64,000 nt of DNA from CAZHOV01 sp964534315 (lineage in GTDB: Bacteria; Bacteroidota; Bacteroidia; Chitinophagales; Saprospiraceae), in NCBI GenBank assembly GCA_964534315.1, contig CAZHOV010000003.1:1-64000 (forward strand). The letters run 5' to 3'. The notes beneath the pieces were generated by a model, which searched no databases, had not been told where the DNA came from, and was given only the letters and a program-made list of their open reading frames with translations. Shown here in pieces: positions 56,101-62,903 of the stretch (positions are counted from its first letter, which is position 1; each line of letters begins with the position of its first letter). The translations under genes were made by a program, and so were the position numbers.

Positions 56101-58162
56101 AGATACCTTAACCTGTGCAGTCCTGTCCGCCAACCTCGATGGCTCGGGCTCTTCGGGGCAGCACGATCTGGTGTATTTTTGGAATACCACAGACGGTAAT
56201 ATTACGTCTGCCAATGGCCCGCTCAGCACCATCGATGCGTCCGGCACTTACCAACTTATTGTGGAAGATGCTGTCAATGGATGTAGGGATACGGCGGCTT
56301 ATGTTATCGAACAAAACACCCTGCCTCCAGTGGCGGCACCCAATAGCTCTGCCGATACGATTACCTGCGCCACCTCAACTATTACGCTGGACGGAACGCC
56401 CTCAACCGGGCAGGGGCCGCTAAACTACTTTTGGACGACCCAGAACGGAACTATTACCAATGATAACGGAATATCTATCGAATTAACAGCTCCGGGGCAG
56501 TACCAACTGGAAGTTGAAGACCTCGCTAACGGTTGCCGGGATACCATCCTCTATGAGATTGGTCAAAATACCACTCCCCCAATAGCGCAACTCATCACTT
56601 CAGCAGATACCCTCACCTGTGCTGACACCCTTATCGGATTGGATGCGATGAGTTCTTCCGGCCAGGGCACCCTCTCGTTTCTCTGGAGTACGACCGACGG
56701 CAATATCACCATCAGTAGTGGCGATAATTGCCTGTTGAATGCGCCCGGCACCTACCAACTCATTGTCATAGACGACCTCAATGGCTGCCAGGATACCCTC
56801 CAGCAGGTTATCGGGCAAGACACCCTGCCCCCAACTGCTATTTTGACTACTCCAGCCGATACGCTTACCTGCGAAGTCACCAGTGTCTATCTTGACGGTA
56901 CGGGGTCCGGCGGACAAGGAGGGTTGGTATGGGAATGGTCAACCATTGACGGAAATATCGCTTCACTAGGTGCCGGAACCTGCTTGATAGACGCGCCCGG
57001 CACCTATCAGATGATTATCGAAGATCAGCAAAACGGATGTACCAGTACGCTTTCCCAAACGATTTCAGAAAACACCCAAACTCCAGTGGCCGATGCGGGT
57101 CCTGATCTATCATTAGAATGCCTTGCCTCTTCCGTAATGGTAGATGCTGCATCTGTTTCTTCGGATGCCGACCAGTTTTTCTGGATAACTTCAAACGGAA
57201 ATATTATAGCAGGTAGCACCACCTTATCGCCGACCTTCAACGAGCCGGGAACTTATTCGTTGATAGCTCTTAATAACAGCAACGGGTGCGCCGATACTGC
57301 TACTCTCAGTTTAACCGCCACTACTTATCCGGAGGTAGAAATCCTTACGCAGGTCTCGGAGTTGTATTGTGCTGACACCATCACCTTGCAAGCAGTACTC
57401 CCCGATGGTTACCTCGGCGAATGGTTGACCAACAGCAATACCGCCAGGATCGATGATCCCTTTTCTCCTACAACCTTTGTATGGGGGTTAACGCCGGGCG
57501 AGCACAACTTTCAGTGGAACCTTTCCGCTCCCCAAGATAGCTGCTTCGACTATGCTAATACAGCTATCACCATAACCGTCGCCCAGCCTCCCCTGCCCGC
57601 AGACGACGTCTTCAAAGGCATTATCGGAGAGCTGCAAACCCTGGAAGTGCTGAAAAATGACACCCTGGATGGATTTAACGACTTCGAATTTGACTATGCC
57701 GACCCCGTCGAAGGCGATCTATTATTAGAAGACATCGGTCGCTTTACCTATCAGCCTGCGGAGATCGGCACCTATACCACAACATTTCCCTACTGGCTCT
57801 GCCATCCTGATTGCATCAACCGCTGCGATACGGCCCTGGTCGAGCTAACCATGGAATTTGAGTGCCTGGAAGATTCCCTCATCGTAGCCCCCAATGTAAT
57901 TACCCCCGACGGTGACGGCTTAAACGATGTCTGGGAAGTAACCGCCATCTACGCCTGCCAGCAGCAGTTTGCCGACAACTCCCTCGTCATCTCCAACCGC
58001 TACGGAGATATCGTCTACGAAGCTAATCCCTACAATAACGACTGGGGCGGCACCAACCAACAGGGTGAACCCTTACCACAAGGTACTTATTATTATATCC
58101 TCCGCCTCAATGTCGGCGAAGGGGTCACGCTTAAAGGCTGGGTGGCGATTGTTGGAAAGTAA
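47120..58162 (+). CDS. giant modular T9SS type B surface protein (3,680 residues)
   Basis: Signal peptide 1-29 (NAGSAQ). In order: a cohesin-like domain (30-175); Cys-rich part; two Ig-like units (310-505); FG-GAP/VCBS block 1 (608-953) with Ca-binding loops such as DLDGDGDLDV; a Cys-rich HYR-like region (1120-1330); an FGE/SUMF1-type domain (1346-1608: DGYRLPTEAEWEYAARGG, MSGNVYEWCWDW, GFRLARG) with one Cys where FGE enzymes have two, so likely binding rather than catalytic; FN3-like; VCBS block 2 (1793-2147); a LamG domain (2263-2474); seven ~84-residue Ig-like repeats (2816-3400); and a type B sorting domain (3491-3680). A surface adhesin or glycan binder is likely (inference). Confidence 0.93.
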   Translation: MKHNFKQLAWNALFLIGLFPLFVNAGSAQVGLEITPSYLEVPQNTTLLLSVTTDNFTEVNSMQFSIEVDLTMLSYGGVINFNSSLPNFNNGNISLSTTPDTMLTVIWSDPNENNFTLSNGAVLFNISFFAIEEPCTLGDKELEIINSPLHPVEFTRALGGGNYQTLPVDITQGHATIDIGQSDCPYPCGYTDPDILCEPWVYDVISELRCTSDFCNQGANAFESYFCTVLADSTYYYMAVELCGTFDFNEDSYAIYDCHGNLLTTCSQGLGLPSCLPNYFNSGLSWPFDFNTIQTIWHCTEGLPSCGFTCGITSIETGTAVNISCTTNTTGPGNDEVSVSINYEGVDPEATLTNNGAGTIDPNSDDPATDPDGTIIITNLQEGDSWDITITGGNCDLTSAGTVPAMECDPVSCGITGLATSFNCISSTDGSNNDQVEVMIDYTGIEPSVTLTYNGAGTLTGDDPSVVESGIILVQGLTEGSPWNISIIGGGCDFIFGGNIDAQACDDHPCLSANLFSFADTIVCSGESLLLSPAGNWDVYVWNDGSNTSTLSISNGGTYSVTVTDVSGCTVADTVVVEQPNPDLSGLVATGDTVCPGDIGIIELRGFQEINFQEHIISINADRANSVYSLDLDGDGDLDVFSASANDNKVAWYENDGNQNFSEHLVTDDAQGPNTVYSSDLDSDGNLDILSTSWDDDKVAWYKNNGNSVFSSFIVTQNTQGPNSIHVFDLNSDGEKDLLIGSDDKVEWFENDGNENFIKHLLISNVNTSYIACIADVNLDTFIDAIAASRGNGNMYWFGNDGSGSFTQHLIPNSSCDVASIFPIDLDKDGSVDLITCAVCVNWEYKVYWYKNDGNGNFSEHVLTNLIDNPKSIFAEDINDDSNIDFLVASHDSDEITWFENDGNQNFSKHIVSYSANGPSSVFSIDLNKDGNIDVLSSSFWDDKIAWYEQLPQIEGPIVLEYQANGSPSQFTSPLPIVNGEVEFPIADLPLGVNTIDIISITDNYGCHFPLNDLSTEVLVENNGGNCPCSIQNVEISNVSCNLFGNYSFDIDFDASNLSGNIADLYIDGAFAAAIPVNQLPYNLENYSAQGDLIEVSICDDGNPGCCSNEIFFQLPACDTCFVCPPNKFIDCGEYDAEVFDLVNDTQQNPDDIPVFNQNIQIGWYTNINDNCDLASINVTNNENIDQCGSGTVTRIYSPIDQNGNASTCVQLIIINNDTPFFICDTECWSTPISGCNTHSLDDGVEWPCDITLFDCGASVEPNDLEVNPSVNIFDARPRIFENSCDLVGVSYEDSTLNYTAPTCTLIQRTWIVVDWCQPDGSFPLGYVTWEYVQYLELVDPVITTPDMIPIQGGSFDMGCTAEQNQPDCDGGQLPVHEVSIYDFSLGQYEVTQGEWQALMGTNPSGYPNCGLNCPVENVSFYDALTYCNRLSQEEGFTPCYYLDTIFSVVFDTLMADSNAYIPVYWKKDADGYRLPTEAEWEYAARGGLLSQGFRYAGSDSLNEVAWWNCIDGCDTKPVGQKQPNELGAYDMSGNVYEWCWDWYDFSFYTNSPSCMPGQETGGINRVVRGGYWFNQPQFCTVSTRSSRQPGFGFDNYIGFRLARGPVIPASDFELTQPINGAIDVPVDAALNWSSPSTCVEGYYLSMGTSPGNYDLLDSLDVGNVNTYQPADTFPDNTTIYVQLIPYNGLAVGEGTMEFSFTTVNCAISATIVPSDTILCPGSTSSLTASGGDSYNWSTGDTTAVLSIDQGGNYSVTVTDGGGCTGMAEVNVQQPNPDLNMLNIKGDTLCSGLIATVSLGGFITSSFQEILIDDQSDWPHDIHTGDIDQDGDQDIAIAYRAGGKISWWENLGNFQFSEHEIDTGLSSPKGVHISDVDQDGFIDVLFGGGGGTAGNVSWYQNDGTNNFTRIVLDDQITSPNQVYAVDLDQDNDVDIVATGISDNHLVWYENDGNQFFTKHVLANYFGQGTSFFVSDLNQDGALDIASHTGFFNNRIILLENDGAENFSELTLDSLPFNDADISGTDVDLDGDIDLVAAIGFPSNQIALYENTGNSQFFKYLIADTIASPDAIFSTDIDLDSDEDLILSGINEIHIFLNDGNQNFSSQLVSDTSNQLEEVLAADMNNDGQPEILSASKADDKIALYRLLSPIQPPLTLTYTINAGPPQSAGPFTLQGDSLSFPISGLPTDMHDILITEIMDGNGCTFDVNLTAQVIVGASPTTTSITSTCNPALVDADTSFFTGPTGCDSLVISATALATPVTPEGLLAYYPFDGDHLDYSGRAYHGIQSNTQFDYDRFGDEDKALEFVGNNPSVELTNSDNLLPENGFTIAGWVKPDPWPAGHSRYVLFSKYNWIDGQREIQIQTREDGQIEFNVHYSDGNANPANSAFGYVKTNKWNHFVAVFDTANVGSLFVNGELADTFHLPMPRTMYPQPIYMGDCFSCGNGPLKELHGALDDVFIFERPLSPQEIRQLYLVKDQTPFQSVSICQGDSYSVGGNTYTQPGIYTDLLTNGYGCDSVQTTAISVLDPMVLSTTSDTLTCVDTSVFLANTLDTNDIFTTFQWEDPDGALIPQYADTPKTSILILEKHTGDTFFFAENTPLAIEDFSYFGVGYNGPVDYGSDWSPLRIDNFSLFHTGMNPFTYEEDFSSNPGFTSLSAPHTCWDTIQGNYWVNTYDNLANNYFAYSPNIGMVDDSSNFIIQFDLLNEKDNFGTYPSICFYNQEPAAFTDPSRVFRITFQNSVDVPSQFLIRDAANTTITSNNQYQENTWYTIVIKQEGLERQPEVQESGTYTLQATSTRDGQLCQNQSMITVLENTTPPTAQLQAQQNVLTCSTPVLTLEGTNSTGQGVLDYSWNTTDGNILSDNGDQATIDASGTYQLIVEDQLNGCSDTVTQAITQNITLPTAALATSTDTLTCSTPSISLNASGSSGQDNLIFYWSTANGNIVNANGADCTIDAPGTYQLIVEDAINGCQDTITQTIEQDISVPTAIIASSEDTLTCAVLSANLDGSGSSGQHDLVYFWNTTDGNITSANGPLSTIDASGTYQLIVEDAVNGCRDTAAYVIEQNTLPPVAAPNSSADTITCATSTITLDGTPSTGQGPLNYFWTTQNGTITNDNGISIELTAPGQYQLEVEDLANGCRDTILYEIGQNTTPPIAQLITSADTLTCADTLIGLDAMSSSGQGTLSFLWSTTDGNITISSGDNCLLNAPGTYQLIVIDDLNGCQDTLQQVIGQDTLPPTAILTTPADTLTCEVTSVYLDGTGSGGQGGLVWEWSTIDGNIASLGAGTCLIDAPGTYQMIIEDQQNGCTSTLSQTISENTQTPVADAGPDLSLECLASSVMVDAASVSSDADQFFWITSNGNIIAGSTTLSPTFNEPGTYSLIALNNSNGCADTATLSLTATTYPEVEILTQVSELYCADTITLQAVLPDGYLGEWLTNSNTARIDDPFSPTTFVWGLTPGEHNFQWNLSAPQDSCFDYANTAITITVAQPPLPADDVFKGIIGELQTLEVLKNDTLDGFNDFEFDYADPVEGDLLLEDIGRFTYQPAEIGTYTTTFPYWLCHPDCINRCDTALVELTMEFECLEDSLIVAPNVITPDGDGLNDVWEVTAIYACQQQFADNSLVISNRYGDIVYEANPYNNDWGGTNQQGEPLPQGTYYYILRLNVGEGVTLKGWVAIVGK

Positions 58163-58348
58163 GGACGAGAGGACAGGAGGACAGGAGGACCAGAAGACCG
58201 GAGGACCGGATCAGTCTGAAGGACTGACATTCCCTAAACTAGGCGGCAACGCCCCTAGGACAAGAGGACCAGATCAGTCTGAAAGACTGCCCCCCACAAC
58301 TAGGGGCAACGCCCTACGTAAATCCCCCCTGCGAGCCACTTCTTCAAC
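58163..58348 (+). repeat. 3' flank repeat after the 11-kb gene
   Basis: Contains GGACAGGAGGACC-type repeats and two copies of the unit GATCAGTCTGAARGACTG followed by AACTAGGSGGCAACGCC-like DNA (about 58207-58258 and 58265-58314). The first matches the LRR 3' flank. Hairpins CAGTCT-GAA-AGACTG and CTAGG/CCTAG can form. It probably ends both this gene and the convergent CHAT gene. No coding content. Confidence 0.7.
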
Positions 58349-61276
58349 CTATCTCCTCCGGGTAACCCAACGATACATGACCAGCGCTCCCAGCAGGACA
58401 AAAGCGCCACTTAACCACCAGACCCAACCATAGGAAGCTTTACCCGAAATGGGGGAAATATCTCCGATGACGATGGGGGATGCCCAAAAGTAGGGGGCAG
58501 ACTGAAAAGGATCCTTACCTTCTAAATAGTCCAGCTTGGCCTGCCGTAAGGCTTGATTTTTGGCCATGCCCTTGCTCAAATTGGTATAGAAGCGTTTCAT
58601 TAAATTGGCCATAGCTGCGTCGTTGACGCTCCAGAAAGTAGGAACAATACTCTTTGCGCCGGCATACGAAAAGCCCCGCGCCAGACTGATGATGCCTTCT
58701 CCCCGATACAACTTCCCCAACCCGGTCTCACAAGCACTTAAGACCACCAACTCGGCAGGGATATCCAGATTGTAGAGCTGCCTGATATATAGCGGTTCAT
58801 AGGGCATAGAATCTGTTGTTCCCGAAAAAGCCAGGAATGAAAAATCCGGACGCCGGTCTTCGAGCTTACCATGAGTAGCGATATGAATGATGCTGTGCTC
58901 CGGAAGCAGCTCCAAAAAACGGTCTTTGGTAGCTTGTTCTTCTACTACCGATTGACCAGGAATTAATTCGATAATGGCCTTCACTTCTTCCTGATTATAA
59001 GCCAAGGGGCCCAGGTTTGCCCTGCGAAGCTCGGCAATTTCCACTTGCTCTTCGATAGGCGGAAAAGCAGGGGCCACCGCTAAAACGGAAGAACTCAAAC
59101 TTGATGGAAGTCCGCTCATTTCTTTCCATAACGTACCCGAGTAATTATAACTAATGGTGTAGTCCCGAAGCAGGTAGTTATGTTGATGAAATTCTCCCGG
59201 ATTTTCGGGCATCTCAGACAACAATAACGAAAACGGAATGTAACCGATCACATCTGACGGGGCGATAATCACCTCCTCCCTCCAAGAGTCTTTAACCGGA
59301 GCGACTAATTTTTGATATAGCTGAAAAGCCTTTTCAGTGTACAAGGCATTCCAGTACTCATAATCGTTCCTTGACTTCTCCCGATCAATATGGTATCGAA
59401 AAACACCCATGCGCATACTGTCGACCAACCCGTTTAAGTTTCCCTCCAGGGGCACGCGGTAAATCTCCTGCTCCAATTGGTTAACAGAAAAAACGTAGAT
59501 GGCCTTTTCACTGACATAATAGCTGACAAACGATTGCTGTTCGGTCAATAACTCCTGCAAATCAGGCAAGGAAGCCAACTGTTCTTCATAACGCAATTGA
59601 TAATAGTCCGGAGCGACCAATTCGAGCTCTTCCAGCAGCTTACTGTATTTCGTTTTATAGTCTAACAAACTCCCTTTCAGCTCAACTAGGGTCTCATTCT
59701 GCGCTGATAAGTCCTGCTCTTCTTCCGTAAAGATCTCTTGTTCAATCCGGGCAATCTGTTCCTTTATCAGTTGATCTTTCTTCATCAGGCTATCAGGCAC
59801 CCCCGCAAAAGCAGCGGCTTTGGATTGAAAAATGGCTTCCAATAACAAATAATTTTTGCTGCGCTCACTCAATATCCACATGTCTTCCAATAGATGCATA
59901 TCCCTAAAAATCTGATAGAGCTCATAAAGCATTTCCATGCCAATCGAAATAGCTGGTTGAGCAGCATTGGCAAAAACCAGTTTGGTACCATCCTCCTTGA
60001 ACGTCGTTTTGGCGTAGTCGATCAGCTGAACGCTCCGGTTGACGATCTCTCGCCCCTGCTGAAGATCCTGTACATCTCCAGACGCTCTGTACATGGCCAG
60101 CTGAAGATCCGCTTCTTTGACAAAAACATTCAGGAGGGTAGGTAATAATAGCACCTGCTCAAATTGACCGGGTTGGGAAATATCGTAATTGAGCGCCACA
60201 TAGGCGGAATCCAGATAGGTCTTTGCCGACTTCAATTGTCCTTTTTCCTTATATGAATAGGCGATAGCGGCATAATTCCTTGCCGTTTCCGGATGCTTCA
60301 TCCCTCTTGATTGCAGGTCGATGCGCAGCGCCTTTTGATGATACCCCATCGCTTGGGCATAATCACCCAGCTCCTGCCACCCATTGCCAATCATTTGATA
60401 ACAATGGCCTGTTAGCGGATGCACCTCACCTAGTTGGCGTATTCGCATCTGCAGCGACTTTTCAAGGAAGTTGATTCCCTCTCGAATATTTCCTAAGGCA
60501 TAGGCATTCATGCCTCTATTGAAATTCACGTGATGCAATCCGGGATGTGCTTCTCCTTGTAGTTTTTTAAACAACTGCGTAGCTTCCTTATAGTAAATAT
60601 CCGCATTTTCATAATCGCCAACCCTGGTATAATTGATCGCAATATTGCTGTAGTAAGGCCCTAATTGGGGATGTTCATCCCCCAGATTGATTTTTACGTT
60701 GCTAATCGCTTTTTGTAAATAAAGAATGGCCTGGGCGTAATCTTGCTTGTAAAAGTTGGCTACCGCAATGGAGTTATAGATCTTATTTTGGATAAGAAAA
60801 TCGGGATCATCAGATTTTGAAAGGTGTTCCAGCGCTTTTTGGGAAGATTGAATACCTTGATTGTAATTCCCTAACTGACTTTGCACAAAAGACCTGGCCC
60901 GAAGCGCAGCAGCCAGATTATCATGAGGAAGCGGAGTTACTTTTTGAAAACTGGAAACAGAAGAATCTGCCAGCTCCAAAGCGCGGTTGAATTTTCCCAG
61001 ATTCAACATGCAATCCTCCTTCTTGATGTAGACATCTCCCAGTGCTAAATAATCGATGGAATCCTGTGCGAGATAGTGTTGAATGACCTTTGTGAAACGA
61101 ATATCCGCTTCTTCATACTGTTGCTGAACCATCAGCTGGTTGCCCTCTTCCAGATAGCGTTCAACATCCGATTGAATGGTTGGAGTCATCTTTTGAGAAG
61201 GAGTCTGAGTTATTCCCAAAAAGCAGGAACAAAGAAGAACCAAGCAAGGAAGAAGGCATTTTAGCAGGTACGGCAT
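58349..61276 (-). CDS. TPR-CHAT protein (caspase-like) with C-terminal membrane helix
   Basis: A 975-residue protein. N-terminal export signal, then about eight TPRs (30-400, e.g. IYNSIAVANFYKQDYAQAILYLQKA), a coiled linker with KEQIARIEQEIFTEEEQ (510-560), and a CHAT domain (640-935). The caspase-type dyad is His802 in IHIATHGKLED and Cys849 in VLSACETGLG. A membrane helix (950-968) and RRR follow. CHAT domains are peptidases of the separase/caspase clan; substrates here are unknown. Last gene of the operon, 54 bp after the anti-sigma-like gene. It probably faces the periplasm with its tail in the membrane (inference). Confidence 0.93.
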   Translation of the reverse strand: MPYLLKCLLPCLVLLCSCFLGITQTPSQKMTPTIQSDVERYLEEGNQLMVQQQYEEADIRFTKVIQHYLAQDSIDYLALGDVYIKKEDCMLNLGKFNRALELADSSVSSFQKVTPLPHDNLAAALRARSFVQSQLGNYNQGIQSSQKALEHLSKSDDPDFLIQNKIYNSIAVANFYKQDYAQAILYLQKAISNVKINLGDEHPQLGPYYSNIAINYTRVGDYENADIYYKEATQLFKKLQGEAHPGLHHVNFNRGMNAYALGNIREGINFLEKSLQMRIRQLGEVHPLTGHCYQMIGNGWQELGDYAQAMGYHQKALRIDLQSRGMKHPETARNYAAIAYSYKEKGQLKSAKTYLDSAYVALNYDISQPGQFEQVLLLPTLLNVFVKEADLQLAMYRASGDVQDLQQGREIVNRSVQLIDYAKTTFKEDGTKLVFANAAQPAISIGMEMLYELYQIFRDMHLLEDMWILSERSKNYLLLEAIFQSKAAAFAGVPDSLMKKDQLIKEQIARIEQEIFTEEEQDLSAQNETLVELKGSLLDYKTKYSKLLEELELVAPDYYQLRYEEQLASLPDLQELLTEQQSFVSYYVSEKAIYVFSVNQLEQEIYRVPLEGNLNGLVDSMRMGVFRYHIDREKSRNDYEYWNALYTEKAFQLYQKLVAPVKDSWREEVIIAPSDVIGYIPFSLLLSEMPENPGEFHQHNYLLRDYTISYNYSGTLWKEMSGLPSSLSSSVLAVAPAFPPIEEQVEIAELRRANLGPLAYNQEEVKAIIELIPGQSVVEEQATKDRFLELLPEHSIIHIATHGKLEDRRPDFSFLAFSGTTDSMPYEPLYIRQLYNLDIPAELVVLSACETGLGKLYRGEGIISLARGFSYAGAKSIVPTFWSVNDAAMANLMKRFYTNLSKGMAKNQALRQAKLDYLEGKDPFQSAPYFWASPIVIGDISPISGKASYGWVWWLSGAFVLLGALVMYRWVTRRR

Positions 61277-61330
61277 AGATCGGTTTTTTTCGAAAATAAC
61301 AATTTTAGCCTTTTAATTGTGCGGATAGCC

Positions 61331-62092
61331 TCAATTATTTTCTGTTCCTTCAGCAGATAACTCCAAAAGCTCTTCAGCCTCTGACTTATATGCATGCCCT
61401 GGCGTTTCTTTAATATTCTTAAAAATCTTCATTGCCCGTGGCAGATCCTCCATTTGCAAAAAGGCCAGCCCTCGGTACCACTGGGCGGCTTGTTCAAAGC
61501 GAGGATCTTTATTTTCTAAAACGACCGAAAAAGCTTCTTTGGCAGCTGAGGGACTATCCGTAGCCAGGTAAGCATTCCCCAGGAAAAACCGCGAAGCAAC
61601 ATATGCCGAAGTCCCTTCTTCTATTTTATTAAAATATATAATAGCTCCTTTGTAGTCTTTTTCATTGTAGCGACTCATACCTAGCTGATAGTCCGTCAAA
61701 ATATCAGACTGTCCCGAGCGAACCGCCTCCCCGTTATACAATTCAAAATATTGCTCAAAAAGCGAAGAAGAGGCAACCGGTTTTTGGGAAATATTGGCCT
61801 TCCACATATAAACTATACCAAAGATCAACAACAAAAATCCTGCAACCGCCCCCACTAGCATACGTCTCCTCCTTTTCAAAGCAACCATCTTAGCCGTTTG
61901 TTTTTGAATGTCCTGAACAGATGCCCGCACTTCCTCCTCTAGCAAATAATCTTTCACCTGCTCCACTTCTTCCCTATACTTCACGGCCAGGGCTAAGTCG
62001 GGGTCTTTCTTCATAGCCTCCTCAAAGGCTGCCCGCTCTTCCACCGCCAGCCGCCCGTTTTGGTAATCATCTATTTTTTCGTAAAAATCCAT
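61331..62092 (-). CDS. membrane anti-sigma-like protein with TPR domain
   Basis: A 253-residue single-pass membrane protein. Residues 1-60 resemble the N-terminal part of anti-sigma factors (MDFYEKIDDYQNGRLAVEERAAFEEAMKKDP) but without the zinc-binding HxxxCxxC. A membrane helix at 78-97 follows RRRR. The outer part (120-250) holds three to four TPRs (ALAVKYREEVEQ; KDYKGAIIYFNKIEEG). It fits sensing by TPR contact with the CHAT-TPR protein and release of the sigma factor (inference). It begins 86 bp after the sigma gene. Confidence 0.85.
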   Translation of the reverse strand: MDFYEKIDDYQNGRLAVEERAAFEEAMKKDPDLALAVKYREEVEQVKDYLLEEEVRASVQDIQKQTAKMVALKRRRRMLVGAVAGFLLLIFGIVYMWKANISQKPVASSSLFEQYFELYNGEAVRSGQSDILTDYQLGMSRYNEKDYKGAIIYFNKIEEGTSAYVASRFFLGNAYLATDSPSAAKEAFSVVLENKDPRFEQAAQWYRGLAFLQMEDLPRAMKIFKNIKETPGHAYKSEAEELLELSAEGTENN

Positions 62093-62178
62093 GGTATTGG
62101 GTAGTCATGATTTATTGATGAACTTTTTGTTTATTCGTTAATACATTTAGTTGTTGAGCGATTGACGCCATCGCGCCG

Positions 62179-62763
62179 TCACCTCAATCCTTTCATTTCA
62201 GGGGTTTGCTCGATCAGTTGGACCAGTTTTTTCAGGCATTGGTGTTTCTTTTTTCGGGCGACTCCATCGCTACTGTACCCCAGCTTTTCGGCGATTTCTT
62301 TCATCGAATAGCTGGCCGCCCACAGTTGGAGAACTTGTTTGCAGGTGGAGCCAACCCTGACCAATAAAGCTTCGATAGCGGTTCTTTTTTCTACTTCTAC
62401 GAGAAATATTTCAGGAGATTCCTCCTGGGCTTCGGTTTGAGAAAAGTCATCTGTCGCAGTGGGCCTCTTTTTTAATTGTTGATACCGTCGGAACCACAGA
62501 AACCTACAAATGCCAAATAAGTAGTTTCGGATGGATTTCCCGGTCTCGAATTTGCCTTTCCTGACGGCTTTGACCAGATTGACCAGCCCATCCTGCAGGA
62601 TCTCTTCGGCATCTTCTCTTTGTCCTCCGTTTTTAAGGATGAATGCAAAAACCGGCTTTACAAAATTGTCAGACCGGTAGATGTAGCTGAGCATTTCATT
62701 GCGTTCTCTCGCACTTCCATTGATTCCCTCCAAAATTTCCCGATGGGATAATGACCTTTTCAT
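62179..62763 (-). CDS. ECF-type RNA polymerase sigma-70 factor
   Basis: A 194-residue ECF sigma factor. Region 2: LKNGGQREDAEEILQDGLVN, then NYLFGICRFLWFRRYQQ. Region 4: CKQVLQLWAASYSMKEIAEKL with SSDGVARKKKHQCLKKL as the recognition helix. ATG 62763 (MKRSLSHREILEGINGS) is used; an upstream GTG at 62799 would add 12 residues and lie in the operator-like repeat. First gene of the sigma/anti-sigma/CHAT operon, which it may autoregulate. Confidence 0.93.
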   Translation of the reverse strand: MKRSLSHREILEGINGSARERNEMLSYIYRSDNFVKPVFAFILKNGGQREDAEEILQDGLVNLVKAVRKGKFETGKSIRNYLFGICRFLWFRRYQQLKKRPTATDDFSQTEAQEESPEIFLVEVEKRTAIEALLVRVGSTCKQVLQLWAASYSMKEIAEKLGYSSDGVARKKKHQCLKKLVQLIEQTPEMKGLR

Positions 62764-62786
62764 ATAACTATTGACAACTGAGTGAA

Positions 62787-62841
62787 AAAACGTTACCACA
62801 AAATAAAAAAATAAAAAAATTCCATTTTATGGTAACGTTTT
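62787..62841. promoter_or_regulatory. 18-bp inverted repeat between divergent sigma and YCF48 genes
   Basis: AAAACGTTACCACAAAAT (62787-62804) and ATTTTATGGTAACGTTTT (62824-62841) pair with one mismatch around 19 AT-only-like bases. The two half sites lie in divergent promoters, 24 bp from the sigma gene and 62 bp from the YCF48 gene. They may be twin recognition elements of the ECF sigma factor or an operator. No terminator role is likely because no gene ends here. Confidence 0.5.
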
Positions 62842-62903
62842 CTTTCTGCCTGGTCAATGATACAATGAATACAACATTTTTTATCGACCAAAATATCGAT
62901 CAT

